Counted from the stretch's first letter, positions 52,452 to 62,134 are shown. The stretch is DNA of 64,000 bases from Humitalea rosea (GCF_003253705.1 NZ_QKYU01000012.1:62001-126000); one strand, 5' to 3'. The notes: generated by a model not told the origin, from the letters alone. Made by a program: numbers and translations.

Positions 52452-52624
52452 ACAAGGACGGGGGCGCTGCCCCCGAGCCCCCGCCGGGGGGCGAGGCGCC
52501 CCCCGGACCCCGCCCCAGCCAAAAGGCCAAGCGGGAGGCGAAGCTGGCGGCGGCGCTGCGGGAGAACCTCAAGCGCCGCAAGGCACAGGCGCGGGAACGA
52601 CAGGACGAGACCAAGCCGCGTTAG
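52448..52624 (+). CDS. 58-residue proline-rich/basic protein coupled to ppdK
   Basis: A short gene whose ATG overlaps the ppdK stop by four bases. The first half is Pro/Gly-rich (AAPEPPPGGEAPPGPRP) and the second half is a strongly basic helix (KAKREAKLAAALRENLKRRKAQARERQDETKPR, in pieces). The translational coupling argues that it is real. I do not recognise a function; the basic tail suggests nucleic-acid or ribosome contact. Confidence 0.7.
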
Positions 52625-52626
52625 GC

Positions 52627-52770
52627 ACGGGATGGACGCCGCGCGAGATCGTCATGACCGGCCGGGCGATCCAGGGCGCCAAATTCGTCGGCACCCCCGA
52701 TAGGGTCGCGGGGCAAATGGCCGAGGTGATGGAAGACATCGGCGGAGCAGTAAAAGATGCTCCATCTTAA
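52627..52770 (+). pseudogene. C-terminal remnant of an LLM-class flavin-dependent oxidoreductase
   Basis: Read in frame, the sequence gives TGWTPREIVMTG, RAIQGAKFVGTP, DRVAGQMAEVMEDIGG, which is the end region of NtaA/SnaA-type flavin monooxygenases (the usual continuation is DGF). After the GG at about 52746 the composition drops to AT-rich and the frame ends with unrelated AVKDAPS. The 5' part is also missing. The remnant marks a deletion or insertion junction where the AT-rich island begins. Confidence 0.6.
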
Positions 52771-52832
52771 CAATTCTATGGCAATATGGACTCATTCTCG
52801 GTCGAAGATTATATTCCAATAGAGGTCCCAAA

Positions 52833-53477
52833 ATGCCCCAACCCTTTATATATCAAAATAATAATAACGACGTTCTAATTCATGGAGTACATGCTTTAGA
52901 GCAAAGACCCGCGCTTTCTATCGGCATTGCAAAAATATGCACGCAATGGAGCTGGCTAGAACAAAATTTGGCGATCCTCTTTGTGAATGCTCTTGCAGGC
53001 GCTCAAGGCGCAGCATTAGCAATTTACAATACATTTGTAGATAGAAGACTTAAATCTGAAGCATTCAAGGCCGTGATTGCTGCGAGAAAATCGGATGAGC
53101 TAAATCAGAAGTCGGGTGCATTATTTATAAATGTAGATAAGTTGGCAAAAAGAAGAAATTACATAATACACGGCGCTTGGTCGGCGCTAGAAAGAAGGCC
53201 AAATTCCCTTTTGTTGTGGGGCCAGACAGAACGTGCGAACCGACTATTTGAAATTGATAACGATTTACGTGAGCGGCAAGATAATAATCTTGCCCGATCT
53301 AGAGGTGAACTCGCAGATTCAGAGTGGAACGAAAAAAGAAAGATTCACACCATTTCTGTAAAGCCATTGCATTTCACGGAATATACTGCGGCCGATTTCG
53401 ACCAACTTTTATTGGATATCCGCAAATCCGATGCGCAAATCGCTGAGATCAGTAATCTTCTTAGATTGCCTTTGTAA
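52833..53477 (+). CDS. Orphan protein with an R-X4-H (HEPN-like) motif in an AT-rich insert
   Basis: A 214-residue protein, mostly helical. The segment KLAKRRNYIIHGAWSALE contains R108-N-Y-I-I-H113, the R-X4-H arrangement of HEPN-family RNases. It follows a helical stretch rich in Lys and Asn and is followed by about 80 polar residues. HEPN members include toxins and phage-defence nucleases. No partner antitoxin gene is visible, so any toxin role is inference. The gene is AT-rich with codon use unlike its neighbours, has GAGGT just upstream of the ATG, and sits in the insert that interrupts the oxidoreductase remnant. Confidence 0.65.
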   Translation: MPQPFIYQNNNNDVLIHGVHALEQRPALSIGIAKICTQWSWLEQNLAILFVNALAGAQGAALAIYNTFVDRRLKSEAFKAVIAARKSDELNQKSGALFINVDKLAKRRNYIIHGAWSALERRPNSLLLWGQTERANRLFEIDNDLRERQDNNLARSRGELADSEWNEKRKIHTISVKPLHFTEYTAADFDQLLLDIRKSDAQIAEISNLLRLPL

Positions 53478-53527
53478 TACCCCCCACAAGTAGCAATGCG
53501 CCGCAGCACGAAAGGGATCGAAATTCC

Positions 53528-53556
53528 TTGACATTTCCGATGAAATAGGCTATTTA
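53528..53556 (+). promoter_or_regulatory. Promoter for the DUF4096 gene
   Basis: TTGACA (53528-53533), a 17-base spacer and TATTTA (53551-53556) match a sigma70 promoter closely at -35 and moderately at -10. It lies at the right end of the AT-rich insert and 25 bases before the ATG at 53581. Confidence 0.55.
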
Positions 53557-53580
53557 TCCTAGATCCTCACCGAGCCCCCC

Positions 53581-54165
53581 ATGCCCCCTCACCGCACCCC
53601 ACCCCGCCCTGCCGGCCCCATGACCGACCTCGAGTGGAACGCCCTCGCCCCCTACATCCTCTGGCATGGCGCCGGCCGCCCCGTCGCCAACCTGCGCGCC
53701 CGCATCGACGGCATGTTCTGGATCGCCGCCACCGGAAAGCCGTGGAAGGACCTGCCAAAAACCCACGGCACCCCCGACACCGTCTCCCGCCATTTCCGCC
53801 GCCTCACGCAGCGCCACCTCTGGCAGCGCCTGCTGCATGCCTTGGCGGACCCGAAAGTCCCCGCAGCGCTGAAGTCGCTTGAGCCTTGGATCTGCCGCGC
53901 CTGCCACCGCGCCGTGCGTCTGGCGGGGATGAGCCTGATCACCACAGCCCGGCGTCTCGGCTTCTTTTCCGCCTTGCGCGGCCCCTCCTGGATGGTGCCC
54001 GACCTGGATTTGTCCGAAACCATCCGCCGCGTCACGGATTACTGGCTGGATCGTGTCCTGCGGGACCGCGCTTCGGTCCCCCGCGGCATTTTCGCCTTGT
54101 GTGGGCGGCTTCTGGCCACCGCCGGGGGGCGTCGCTACGTCCCTCGCTGCCTATGGCCTGCCTGA
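53581..54165 (+). CDS. Lone DUF4096 (IS5-type transposase N-terminal domain) protein
   Basis: A 194-residue protein. Its N-terminal ~80 residues (MTDLEWNALAPYILWHGAGRP, NLRARIDGMFWIAATGKPWKDLP, HFRRLTQRHLWQRLLHAL) match the DNA-binding DUF4096 domain of IS5-family transposases. The C-terminal half shows no DDE catalytic domain and ends after about 110 further residues. No inverted terminal repeats or target duplication were found around it. It may be a domesticated or decayed transposase. Confidence 0.7.
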   Translation: MPPHRTPPRPAGPMTDLEWNALAPYILWHGAGRPVANLRARIDGMFWIAATGKPWKDLPKTHGTPDTVSRHFRRLTQRHLWQRLLHALADPKVPAALKSLEPWICRACHRAVRLAGMSLITTARRLGFFSALRGPSWMVPDLDLSETIRRVTDYWLDRVLRDRASVPRGIFALCGRLLATAGGRRYVPRCLWPA

Positions 54166-54237
54166 TGCGCGCCCACCACGGTTGCCCCGCCCCCCGCATC
54201 GTCGTATCCGACGCGCCCGATCCACCGGAGAGTCCCT

Positions 54238-54792
54238 TTGCCGATCCTGCCCGATACCTGGATCCGCCGCATGGCGACGGAACACGGCATGATCGAGCCT
54301 TTCGCCGATCGCCAGCACCGTGACGGCACCATTTCCTGGGGCCTGTCCTCCTTCGGCTATGACGCGCGCATCGCCGATGAGTTCAAGATCTTCACGAATG
54401 TGGACAACGCCCTGGTGGACCCCAAGCGGTTCGACGACACGAGCTTCGTCACCCGTCGCGGCCCGACCTGCATTATCCCGCCAAATTCATTCGTGCTCGG
54501 CCACACCATCGAATACTTCCGCATCCCCCGCGATGTGCTGGTGATCTGCCTGGGCAAAAGCACCTATGCCCGCTGCGGGCTGATCGTGAATGTCACGCCG
54601 CTGGAACCGGAATGGGAGGGCCAGGTGACGATCGAGATCAGCAACACCACGCCTTTGCCCGCCCGCATCTATGCCAATGAAGGCATCTGCCAGTTCCTGT
54701 TCCTGCGTGGTGAAACCGCCCCCGAAATCTCCTACGCCGACCGCAAGGGCAAGTATCAAGGCCAGCGCGGCGTGGCATTGCCGAGGCTCTGA
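54238..54792 (+). CDS. dcd: dCTP deaminase
   Basis: A 184-residue enzyme that turns dCTP into dUTP in thymidylate supply. [19 protein letters not shown] contains the catalytic and binding segment, and [35 protein letters not shown] (in pieces) is the conserved core. The start is TTG at 54238 with GGAGAG upstream; no ATG fits the family N terminus [13 protein letters not shown]. The stop overlaps the murA start (TGATG). Confidence 0.93.
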   Translation: MPILPDTWIRRMATEHGMIEPFADRQHRDGTISWGLSSFGYDARIADEFKIFTNVDNALVDPKRFDDTSFVTRRGPTCIIPPNSFVLGHTIEYFRIPRDVLVICLGKSTYARCGLIVNVTPLEPEWEGQVTIEISNTTPLPARIYANEGICQFLFLRGETAPEISYADRKGKYQGQRGVALPRL

Positions 54793-56051
54793 TGGATCGC
54801 ATCCGCATCCGGGGTGGGCGCCAGCTTTCCGGCACCATCCCCATCTCCGGCGCCAAGAACGCCGCTTTGCCGCTGATGGCCGCCGCCTTGTTGCTGGACG
54901 GCCCGCTGGTGCTGACCAACGCGCCGGACCTGGCCGACATCGGCACCATGGGGGCGCTGCTGCGCCAGCACGGGCTGGTGGTGGAGCATGACAAGGTGGC
55001 GCGGACCATCACCCTCTCGGGTGCCGCGACCAATCTTGAGGCACCTTATGATCTGGTGCGGAAGATGCGCGCCTCCGTGCTGGTGCTGGGGCCGCTGGTC
55101 GCGCGCTATGGCCAGGCGAAGGTCTCGCTGCCCGGCGGTTGCGCCATCGGCACGCGGCCGGTCGACCTGCACTTGTCGGGGCTGGAGAGCCTGGGGGCGA
55201 CCATCTCCCTCGACAGCGGCTACATCAACGCCACGGCCAAGGACGGGCTGCATGGCGCCAAGATCATCTTCCCCCAGGTCAGCGTCGGCGCCACCGAGAA
55301 CCTGATGATGGCCGCGACCCTGGCGACCGGCGAAACCACGCTGGTGAACGCGGCGCGGGAGCCGGAAATCATCGACCTGGCCGCCTGCCTCATCGCCATG
55401 GGCGCGCGGATCGAGGGCGCGGGCTCTGACCGCATCCGCATCCAGGGCAAGGCGCCGCTGGGCGCCGCCACCCATGCCATCGTGCCCGACCGCATCGAGG
55501 CCGGCACCTACGCCTGCGCCGCCGCCATCACGGGCGGCGAGGTGGTGCTGGGCGGGGCCCGGCTGGAGCACCTCGGCGCCGTGGCCCGGGTGATGCGGGA
55601 AGCGGGCGTGGAGGTCACCGAAATCCCCGAGGGGCTGCGCGTCTCCCGCCTGAACGGCCTGCACGGCGCCGATGTGATGACCGAGCCCTTCCCCGGCTTC
55701 GCCACCGACATGCAGGCGCAGTTCATGTCGCTGATGGCGGTGGCCGAGGGCGCCTCGATGGTCACCGAGACGATCTTCGAGAACCGCTTCATGCACGTCC
55801 CGGAGTTGACCCGGATGGGCGCCAGGATCGTGATCCACGGCGCCTCGGCGATCGTGCGCGGCGTGCCGCAGCTTTCGGGCGCCCAGGTGATGGCGACGGA
55901 TCTGCGCGCCTCGGTCTCGCTGATCCTGGCGGGGCTGGCGGCGCGCGGGGATACCGTGGTCAGCCGCGTGTATCACCTGGACCGCGGCTACGAGCATGTG
56001 GAGCGCAAACTCGCCGCCGTGGGTGCCGATATCGAACGTTTGCCGGGCTGA
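54792..56051 (+). CDS. murA: UDP-N-acetylglucosamine 1-carboxyvinyltransferase
   Basis: A 419-residue enzyme for the first committed step of peptidoglycan synthesis. The catalytic cysteine, target of fosfomycin, is in [16 protein letters not shown]. The N-terminal [30 protein letters not shown] (in pieces) and late [31 protein letters not shown] (in pieces) match the family. It overlaps dcd by one base and is followed after three bases by hisG, so the genes form one transcript. Confidence 0.95.
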   Translation: MDRIRIRGGRQLSGTIPISGAKNAALPLMAAALLLDGPLVLTNAPDLADIGTMGALLRQHGLVVEHDKVARTITLSGAATNLEAPYDLVRKMRASVLVLGPLVARYGQAKVSLPGGCAIGTRPVDLHLSGLESLGATISLDSGYINATAKDGLHGAKIIFPQVSVGATENLMMAATLATGETTLVNAAREPEIIDLAACLIAMGARIEGAGSDRIRIQGKAPLGAATHAIVPDRIEAGTYACAAAITGGEVVLGGARLEHLGAVARVMREAGVEVTEIPEGLRVSRLNGLHGADVMTEPFPGFATDMQAQFMSLMAVAEGASMVTETIFENRFMHVPELTRMGARIVIHGASAIVRGVPQLSGAQVMATDLRASVSLILAGLAARGDTVVSRVYHLDRGYEHVERKLAAVGADIERLPG

Positions 56052-56054
56052 CCG

Positions 56055-56747
56055 ATGGATCTGCCGATCAACGAACGCAGCCTGCGGATGGAGGCTCAGA
56101 CCCCCTTGGTGCTGGCCCTGCCCAAGGGCCGCATCCTCAAGGAGCTTGGGCCCCTGCTGGCCCGCGCCGGCATCTTCCCCGCCGCCGACTTCGACGATGA
56201 GGACAGCCGCCGCCTGCGGTTCGAGACCAACGACCCTGGTCTGGACGTGGTGCGTGTGCGCCCCTTCGATGTCGCGACCTTCGTCGCCCATGGCGGCGCG
56301 CAGATCGGCGTCGCCGGCGGCGATGTGCTGATGGAGGCCGACAGCCCCGAGGTTTACGCCCCCCTCGACCTCGGCATCGGCCGCTGCCGGGTGTCGGTGG
56401 CCGAGCCCGCCGCGACGGCGGGGCGGGATGACCCGAGCCGCTGGTCGCGCGTCACCGTGGCGACGAAATACCCCAACATCGCCCAGCGCCATTTCGCCGC
56501 GCGCGGCGTGCAGGCGGAGATCGTGCACCTCAACGGGGCCATGGAGCTGGCGCCGGGGCTCGGCCTCGCCCGGCTGATCGTGGATCTGGTGCAGACCGGA
56601 TCGACCCTGGCCGCCAACGGGCTGGTGGAGACCGAGGTGATCGCCCAGGTCACCTCCCGCCTCGTGGTCAACCGCACCGCGCTGAAGACCCGGCCGGAGG
56701 CGATCGCCGCCCTGATCGCCCGTTTCCGGGCGGCGCTGCCGGCATGA
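56055..56747 (+). CDS. hisG: ATP phosphoribosyltransferase, short form
   Basis: A 230-residue enzyme for the first step of histidine synthesis. [21 protein letters not shown] marks the N terminus, [31 protein letters not shown] (in pieces) follows, and the PRPP-binding loop [17 protein letters not shown] is near residue 175. Short-form HisG lacks the regulatory C terminus and needs HisZ, which is not in this window. It overlaps hisD by four bases. Confidence 0.93.
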   Translation: MDLPINERSLRMEAQTPLVLALPKGRILKELGPLLARAGIFPAADFDDEDSRRLRFETNDPGLDVVRVRPFDVATFVAHGGAQIGVAGGDVLMEADSPEVYAPLDLGIGRCRVSVAEPAATAGRDDPSRWSRVTVATKYPNIAQRHFAARGVQAEIVHLNGAMELAPGLGLARLIVDLVQTGSTLAANGLVETEVIAQVTSRLVVNRTALKTRPEAIAALIARFRAALPA

Positions 56748-58033
56748 AGCGGCTCGACACCAGCGAGGAAGGTTTTGCCGGGGATTTCGCCGCCCTGCTG
56801 GATCAGGCGCGGGAGACCACCGCCCGCGTGGATGGCGTCGTCGCCGGCATCATCGCCGAGGTCCGGGCCGGGGGCGATGCCGCGCTGATCGACCTCACCG
56901 CCCGCTTCGACCGCTGGCGCCCGGCGGATGCCTGCGCCCTGCGCGTCACCGCCGCCGAGATCGACGCCGCCATCGCCGCCTGCGACGCCGAGGACCTGGC
57001 CGCGCTGGATATGGCCGCCGCCCGGATCGAGCTGTTCCACCGCGCCCAGATGCCGCGCGACATCGAGATCGACGATCCCCTGGGCCTCACCCTCGGGATG
57101 CGCTGGGGTGCCTTGGATGCGGTCGGGCTCTACGTGCCGGGCGGCAAGGCGGCCTACCCGTCCTCGGTGCTGATGAACGCGATCCCCGCGCGGGTCGCGG
57201 GCGTGGGCCGGATCGCCATGTGCGTGCCGACGCCGGATGCGGTGCTGAACCCGCTGGTGCTGGCCGCCGCCCGCCGCGCCGGGGTCGCCGAGGTCTTCCG
57301 CATCGGCGGCGCCCAGGCCGTGGCCGCGATGGCCTATGGCACCGCGACCATCGCCCCGGTGGACCGCATCGCCGGTCCCGGCAACGCCTATGTGGCCGAG
57401 GCCAAGCGCCAGGTGTTCGGCCGCGTCGGCATCGATTCCATCGCCGGGCCGTCCGAGGTCGTGATCCTCGCCGATGCCGCCAACGACCCGCGCCATGTCG
57501 CCCTCGATCTGATGGCCCAGGCCGAGCATGACGAGGCCGCCCAGGCCATCCTCATCACCGATGACGCGGATTTCGCGGACGCCGTCGCCGCCGCGGTGGC
57601 CGAGGCGCTGACCACCCTGCCGCGCGCCAATATCGCCGCCGCCTCCTGGAACGCGCATGGCGCGATCCTGCTGGTGCGCGACTGGGAGGAGGCCGCCGCC
57701 CTGACCGACCGTCTGGCGCCCGAGCATCTGCAGGTCATGGTCCCCGACCCGCGCGCGCTCTTCGCCCGCATCCGCCATGCCGGCGCGGCCTTCCTCGGCC
57801 GGCATTGCCCCGAGGCGCTGGGCGATTACGTCGCCGGGCCGAACCATGTGCTGCCGACCGGGCGCAGCGCGCGGTTTTCGTCCGGGCTGTCGGTGTTCGA
57901 CTTCCTCAAGCGCACCACCTGGGTCGAGGCGACCCCCGCCGGCATCGCCGCCATCGGCCCCGCCGCCGTGCGCCTGGCGACAGCCGAGGGGCTGACGGCG
58001 CATGCGGCCTCGGTCGCGGCGCGGCTGGGCTAA
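56744..58033 (+). CDS. hisD: Histidinol dehydrogenase
   Basis: A 429-residue enzyme for the last two steps of histidine synthesis. [27 protein letters not shown] (in pieces), [29 protein letters not shown] (in pieces) and [12 protein letters not shown] with its zinc-site residues, then [20 protein letters not shown], are all present. Its stop overlaps the last codon of the convergent rsmI gene by four bases. Confidence 0.95.
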   Translation: MKRLDTSEEGFAGDFAALLDQARETTARVDGVVAGIIAEVRAGGDAALIDLTARFDRWRPADACALRVTAAEIDAAIAACDAEDLAALDMAAARIELFHRAQMPRDIEIDDPLGLTLGMRWGALDAVGLYVPGGKAAYPSSVLMNAIPARVAGVGRIAMCVPTPDAVLNPLVLAAARRAGVAEVFRIGGAQAVAAMAYGTATIAPVDRIAGPGNAYVAEAKRQVFGRVGIDSIAGPSEVVILADAANDPRHVALDLMAQAEHDEAAQAILITDDADFADAVAAAVAEALTTLPRANIAAASWNAHGAILLVRDWEEAAALTDRLAPEHLQVMVPDPRALFARIRHAGAAFLGRHCPEALGDYVAGPNHVLPTGRSARFSSGLSVFDFLKRTTWVEATPAGIAAIGPAAVRLATAEGLTAHAASVAARLG

Positions 58034-58926
58034 GCCTCGCCCGCCAGGACCAGCGCCCGCGCATAGACCTGGCGGCGCGGCAGGCCCGTCGCCTCCGCCA
58101 CCGCCGCCGCCGCGTCCCGCAGGCTGAGCCTGGCCATCGCGGTGCGCAGCGCGGTGTCCAGGTCCTCCTCCGCCGTGGCGGGTTCCTCGGGCGCGGGGGC
58201 GACGACGACGACCATCTCCCCGCGCGCGGCATGGGTCGCGTAATGCGCGGCCAGATCGGGCAGCGTGCCGCGCCGCACCTCCTCGAATTTCTTGGTCAGT
58301 TCGCGGGCGACCGCGGCCTCGCGCGGCCCAAAAACCTCGGCCATGGCGGCGAGGCTTTCTGCCACGCGATGCGGCGCCTCGTAGAAGATCAGCGTCGCGG
58401 TCAGCCCGGCGCGTTCGGCGGCGCGCAGCCGGGCGAGCTCGGCCAGCCGCGGCCCGTCGCGCGGTGGCAGGAAGCCGTGGAACAGATGCGGGTTCGGCGG
58501 CAGCCCCGAGAGCACCAGCGCCGTCAGCGCCGCATTCGGCCCCGGCACCGCCGTCACCGGCAGCCCCGCCGCGATCACCGCCCGCACCAGCCGGTAGCCG
58601 GGGTCGGACATCAGCGGCATCCCGGCATCGGAGACCAGGGCCAGCCGCTGCCCGACCAGCATCCGTTCAACAAGTCGCGGTGTCGTGCCGATTTCATTGT
58701 GGTCGTGCAGGGCAACCAGTGTCGCCGACACCCCTTCCCGTGCCAGAAGGGGAGCGGTTACACGCGTATCCTCGCACAGCACCACATCCGCCCCCCGCAG
58801 GGCGGCGACGGCGCGGGGCGAGAGGTCACCAAGATTGCCGATGGGGGTGGCGACCAGCGTCAGCCCCCCGGTGACAGGAGGTTCGATTGCCGGTCCAACA
58901 CGCTCGTCCTCGTTTTCGGCTGACAC
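58030..58926 (-). CDS. rsmI: 16S rRNA 2'-O-ribose C1402 methyltransferase
   Basis: A 298-residue tetrapyrrole-methylase-fold enzyme. LTLVATPIGNLGDLSPRAVAAL, CEDTRVTAPLL, LVSDAGMPLMSDPGYRLV and the closing GEMVVVVAPA match RsmI. The start is GTG at 58926, whose first codons overlap the lipoprotein gene on the other strand by 40 bases. In E. coli rsmI is next to lpoA; here the pair is divergent instead of linked. Confidence 0.93.
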   Translation of the reverse strand: MSAENEDERVGPAIEPPVTGGLTLVATPIGNLGDLSPRAVAALRGADVVLCEDTRVTAPLLAREGVSATLVALHDHNEIGTTPRLVERMLVGQRLALVSDAGMPLMSDPGYRLVRAVIAAGLPVTAVPGPNAALTALVLSGLPPNPHLFHGFLPPRDGPRLAELARLRAAERAGLTATLIFYEAPHRVAESLAAMAEVFGPREAAVARELTKKFEEVRRGTLPDLAAHYATHAARGEMVVVVAPAPEEPATAEEDLDTALRTAMARLSLRDAAAAVAEATGLPRRQVYARALVLAGEA

Positions 58927-60083
58927 GCTGGCGGTTCCTCCTCGCCCTGCTTGTGCTGCCGGCCGCCTGCGCGCCGCAACCCCCTCGTCCCGCCTTCGTC
59001 GGCGCGGTTCCGGGCGCGGCCCTGGCGCCCGAGGCGCCCCGCGCCCGCGTCGCCTTGCTGTTCCCGATGACGGGGCCCAATGCGGCCCTGGGTGCTGCGA
59101 TGCTGAACGCGGCGCAGCTGGCGCTGTTCGAGCACGGCAATGCGGACATCGAATTCGTCACCCAGGACACCGGCGGCACACCCGCCGGCGCGGCCCAGGC
59201 GGCGCGGACCGCCATCGCCGATGGCTCTCGCATCGTCGCCGGCCCGCTGACCGCGGCCGAAACCGCCGCCGCCGCCATCCCGGCCCGCGCCGCGCGGATG
59301 CCGTTGCTCGCCATGACCAATGATGCGGCACAGGCGACACCGGGCGTCTGGCCGCTCGGCGTCACCCCCGCCCAGCAGGTCCGCCGGGTGTTCGAGGTGG
59401 GCATGAGCCAGGGCATCCGCCGCTTCGCCCTGGCCGGGCCGCAGGGTGCCTTCACCCAGCAGCTGGCGCTCGCGCTGCGCGCCGCCGCCAGCCAGCAGGG
59501 GCTGCCGCAGCCGGCGGTGGTGCTCTACCCCGGGGCGGCCAGCCCCATGCTGGCGGCGCGCGACCTCGCGCGGCAGCTCGGCGCGGCCAGCGAGGGCGAA
59601 GGCCCGCTCGGGCTGATCCTGGCCGAGGGCGGCGAGCGCGCCCGCGCCTTCGCCGCGGCCCTGCCCGAGGCCGGGCTGCCGATCCCGCCGCTGCGCCTGC
59701 TCGGCACCGCGAGCTGGGGCAATGATTCGGTGGTCGCCGCCGAGCCGGTGCTGGACGGCGCGCTCTACCCCGGGCCGGACGCGACGGCACGGATCCGCTT
59801 CGAGGCGCGCTACCGCGCCGCCTTCGGTGCCTCCCCGCCGCGCATCGCCGCCATCGCCTATGACGCGGCCGGCCTCGCGGCCCAGGCGGCGCGCGGCAGC
59901 GATGCGTCGCGGCTCGGCTATGCGCTGGTGCCGGTCGGCACGGTGTTCGAGGGCGCGGATGGCGAGCTGCGGCTGCTCCCGGATGGCACGGTGCAGCGGG
60001 CGCTCTCGGTCTATGCGGTCACGCCGGGCGGCCCGGCGCGGATGATCGAACCGGCGGTGCTGCCCGGCCTGCCGGCCTCCTGA
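58887..60083 (+). CDS. LpoA-like penicillin-binding-protein activator lipoprotein
   Basis: A 398-residue lipoprotein with lipobox LPAAC (Cys28) after a short hydrophobic signal. The rest is a periplasmic-binding-like fold (family 6): VALLFPMTGPNAALGAAMLNAAQLALFE (in pieces), QDTGGTPAGAAQAARTAIADGSRIVAGPL (in pieces) and later FEARYRAAFGASPPRIAAIAYDAAGL. LpoA activates PBP1A in E. coli; the neighbour rsmI fits that identity. The start is TTG at 58887, supported by AGGAGG six bases upstream. It lacks the N-terminal TPR of E. coli LpoA. Confidence 0.82.
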   Translation: MPVQHARPRFRLTRWRFLLALLVLPAACAPQPPRPAFVGAVPGAALAPEAPRARVALLFPMTGPNAALGAAMLNAAQLALFEHGNADIEFVTQDTGGTPAGAAQAARTAIADGSRIVAGPLTAAETAAAAIPARAARMPLLAMTNDAAQATPGVWPLGVTPAQQVRRVFEVGMSQGIRRFALAGPQGAFTQQLALALRAAASQQGLPQPAVVLYPGAASPMLAARDLARQLGAASEGEGPLGLILAEGGERARAFAAALPEAGLPIPPLRLLGTASWGNDSVVAAEPVLDGALYPGPDATARIRFEARYRAAFGASPPRIAAIAYDAAGLAAQAARGSDASRLGYALVPVGTVFEGADGELRLLPDGTVQRALSVYAVTPGGPARMIEPAVLPGLPAS

Positions 60084-60091
60084 CCGGAGAC

Positions 60092-61480
60092 ATGCCCGAG
60101 ATGCGCGGTCGGCCCAAACCCGGCCGGGTCTTTTCCGCGGCCATGCTGATCGGCGGCCCGCCGGCCGGCGTGCTGCTCGCCCTGAGCCTGCTGGACCTGC
60201 TGGCCCCCGCGCCGGCGATGCTGGCCATCGCCGCCTGTGCCGCCGCCGCCCTCGGCGTCGCGCGGCTATGGCTGGGCAATCTCGCCGCGCTGGCCGCGGC
60301 GGTGGAGCGGGCGGCGGCGGGCGACGGGCGCCTGCCGGAACCGGCCGGGCCGCTGCTGCCGGCGGTGGCCGAGGTCGCCGATGGCGTCGCCCGGCTGGCC
60401 CGCACCCTGGCCGAACGCGGCGGGCTGGTCGCGCGGCTGACCGCCGCCGATGCGGCGATCGTCGAGGCGCTGCCCGATCCGCTGCTGGTGCTCTCGGCCG
60501 CGCGTGAGCCGCTGCGCGCCAATGCCGCGGCGCGGAGCCTGTTCGGCGGGCTGATCTCCAGCAAGACCGGGGGCGAGATCGCCGCCCTGCTGCGCCACCC
60601 GACGCTGGCCGAGGCGGTGGAACGCGCCAGCGCCTCCGGCGAGGTCCAGCGCGTCGATCTGGTGCTGCCGCTGCCGGTGCCGCGCGATCTTTCCGTCCAG
60701 GTCACGCCGCTCGACCCGCCGCTTGCGGATGGCGGGCAGTTGCTGGTGCTGCTGGCCGATCGGACGCGGGAACGCGCGGTGGATCGGATGCGGGCGGATT
60801 TCGTCACCAACGCCAGCCATGAGCTGCGCACGCCGCTCGCCAGCCTGCTCGGCTTCATCGAGACCCTGCGCGGCCCGGCCGAGGATGATCCGGTCGCGAC
60901 CAAGCGCTTCCTTGGGATCATGGCCGAACAGGCGGAGCGGATGCGGCGGCTGATCGATGATCTGCTCGGCCTGTCGCGCATCGAATTGTCGGAACACCAG
61001 CCGCCATCGGGGCTGGCCGATATCAGCGACATCGCCATCGCCGAGGCGGAGGCGATGACCCCGCTGCTCGCCGCCCGCAAGGTGACCCTGCTGCGGGAGG
61101 TCACGCAGGGCTGCATCGCCCGCCCCGCCGATGCCGAGCAGATCGCCCAGGTCGTCCGCAACCTGATGGAGAACGCCATCCGCCATGGCCGCATGGGCGG
61201 GCAGGTCATCCTCAAGGTGGAGCAGGTGGCCAGCCCCCGCCCGGGCGTGATGCTCAGCATCGCCGATGACGGGCCGGGCATCGCCCGCGAACACATCCCC
61301 CGGCTGACCGAGCGCTTCTACCGCGTGGACAGCGGGCGATCTCGGGCGGCGGGGGGCACCGGGCTCGGGCTCGCCATCGTCAAGCACATCGTCAACCGGC
61401 ACCGCGGCCAGTTGCTGATCGAGAGCGAGCCGGGCGAAGGCGCGGTGTTCAAGGTCTGGCTGCCGGGGGAGGTCGCCTGA
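60092..61480 (+). CDS. PhoR-like membrane sensor histidine kinase
   Basis: A 462-residue kinase. Two membrane helices (~17-35 and ~42-60) flank almost no periplasmic loop, a HAMP-like segment and a PAS-like region (LPDPLLVLSAAREPLRANAAARSLF) follow. The phosphoacceptor His243 is in TNASHELRTPLASLLGF and the ATP-binding boxes are NLMENAIRHG, DDGPGI and GGTGLGLAIVKHIVNRHRG. This arrangement fits PhoR, but no phoB or pst genes are adjacent. It follows the lipoprotein gene by eight bases. Confidence 0.85.
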   Translation: MPEMRGRPKPGRVFSAAMLIGGPPAGVLLALSLLDLLAPAPAMLAIAACAAAALGVARLWLGNLAALAAAVERAAAGDGRLPEPAGPLLPAVAEVADGVARLARTLAERGGLVARLTAADAAIVEALPDPLLVLSAAREPLRANAAARSLFGGLISSKTGGEIAALLRHPTLAEAVERASASGEVQRVDLVLPLPVPRDLSVQVTPLDPPLADGGQLLVLLADRTRERAVDRMRADFVTNASHELRTPLASLLGFIETLRGPAEDDPVATKRFLGIMAEQAERMRRLIDDLLGLSRIELSEHQPPSGLADISDIAIAEAEAMTPLLAARKVTLLREVTQGCIARPADAEQIAQVVRNLMENAIRHGRMGGQVILKVEQVASPRPGVMLSIADDGPGIAREHIPRLTERFYRVDSGRSRAAGGTGLGLAIVKHIVNRHRGQLLIESEPGEGAVFKVWLPGEVA

Positions 61481-61499
61481 GCGGGCGGTGAGTTGAATA

Positions 61500-61524
61500 C
61501 CATACCGTACAGTACTATTTGGGT
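61500..61524 (+). promoter_or_regulatory. Likely TetR-type operator upstream of the FMN reductase
   Basis: The leader reads ACCATACCGTACAGTACTATT with an imperfect palindrome ACCGTACAGT (8 of 10 positions symmetrical). It lies about 40-60 bases before the FMN reductase ATG, in front of an operon that also encodes a TetR-family regulator, which suggests autoregulation. Confidence 0.4.
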
Positions 61525-61561
61525 GCCACGGACCCTTCCCTTTTTGGAGAACACCCCTGGC

Positions 61562-62134
61562 ATGACCCAGCCTTACCGCCTCCTCGGCCTCTGCGGCAGC
61601 CTCCGCCGCGCCTCCGGCAACAGGGCCGTCCTGCTCGCCCTGCGGGCGGCGCTCGCGCCCCGGGCCGAGCTCACGATTTTTCCGCTCGATGAGATTCCTC
61701 CCTATAATGAGGATGACGATGTCGCCCCGCCACCGCCCGCGGTCGCGGCGCTGCGCCAGGCCCTGGCCGATAGCGATGGCGCGATCATCGCCTCGCCCGA
61801 GTACAACCACGGCATGTCCGGGGTGTTGAAGAATGCGCTGGACTGGGCCTCGCGCCCCTATGGCCAATCGCATCTGACCGGCCTGCCGGTGCTGACCCTG
61901 ACCGCCTCCCCGGCCTTCACCGGCGGGGTGCGGGCGCAGCAGCAGGTGAACGAGACATTGGCCGCGGTGCAGGCCCGGATCGTGCGCCGGCCGCAGCTTG
62001 TCATCGGCGGCATCCACGAGAAGCTCGGCGAGGGCGTGCTGACCGACGCCGCGACCTTGCGCTTCGTCCTCGCCGGGGTGGAGGATCTGCTGGCCGAGGT
62101 GGACCACCTGCAACACCGCCACGCATTGGCATGA
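61562..62134 (+). CDS. NADPH-dependent FMN reductase family protein
   Basis: A 190-residue flavodoxin-fold reductase. GLCGSLRRASGNRAVLLALRAAL holds the flavin phosphate-binding loop. IASPEYNHGMSGVLKNALDWASRP is the diagnostic FMN-binding motif. The ATG at 61562 with GGAGAA upstream gives the usual length; a longer frame to 61493 would run through the operator. It overlaps the regulator gene by four bases. Confidence 0.9.
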   Translation: MTQPYRLLGLCGSLRRASGNRAVLLALRAALAPRAELTIFPLDEIPPYNEDDDVAPPPPAVAALRQALADSDGAIIASPEYNHGMSGVLKNALDWASRPYGQSHLTGLPVLTLTASPAFTGGVRAQQQVNETLAAVQARIVRRPQLVIGGIHEKLGEGVLTDAATLRFVLAGVEDLLAEVDHLQHRHALA

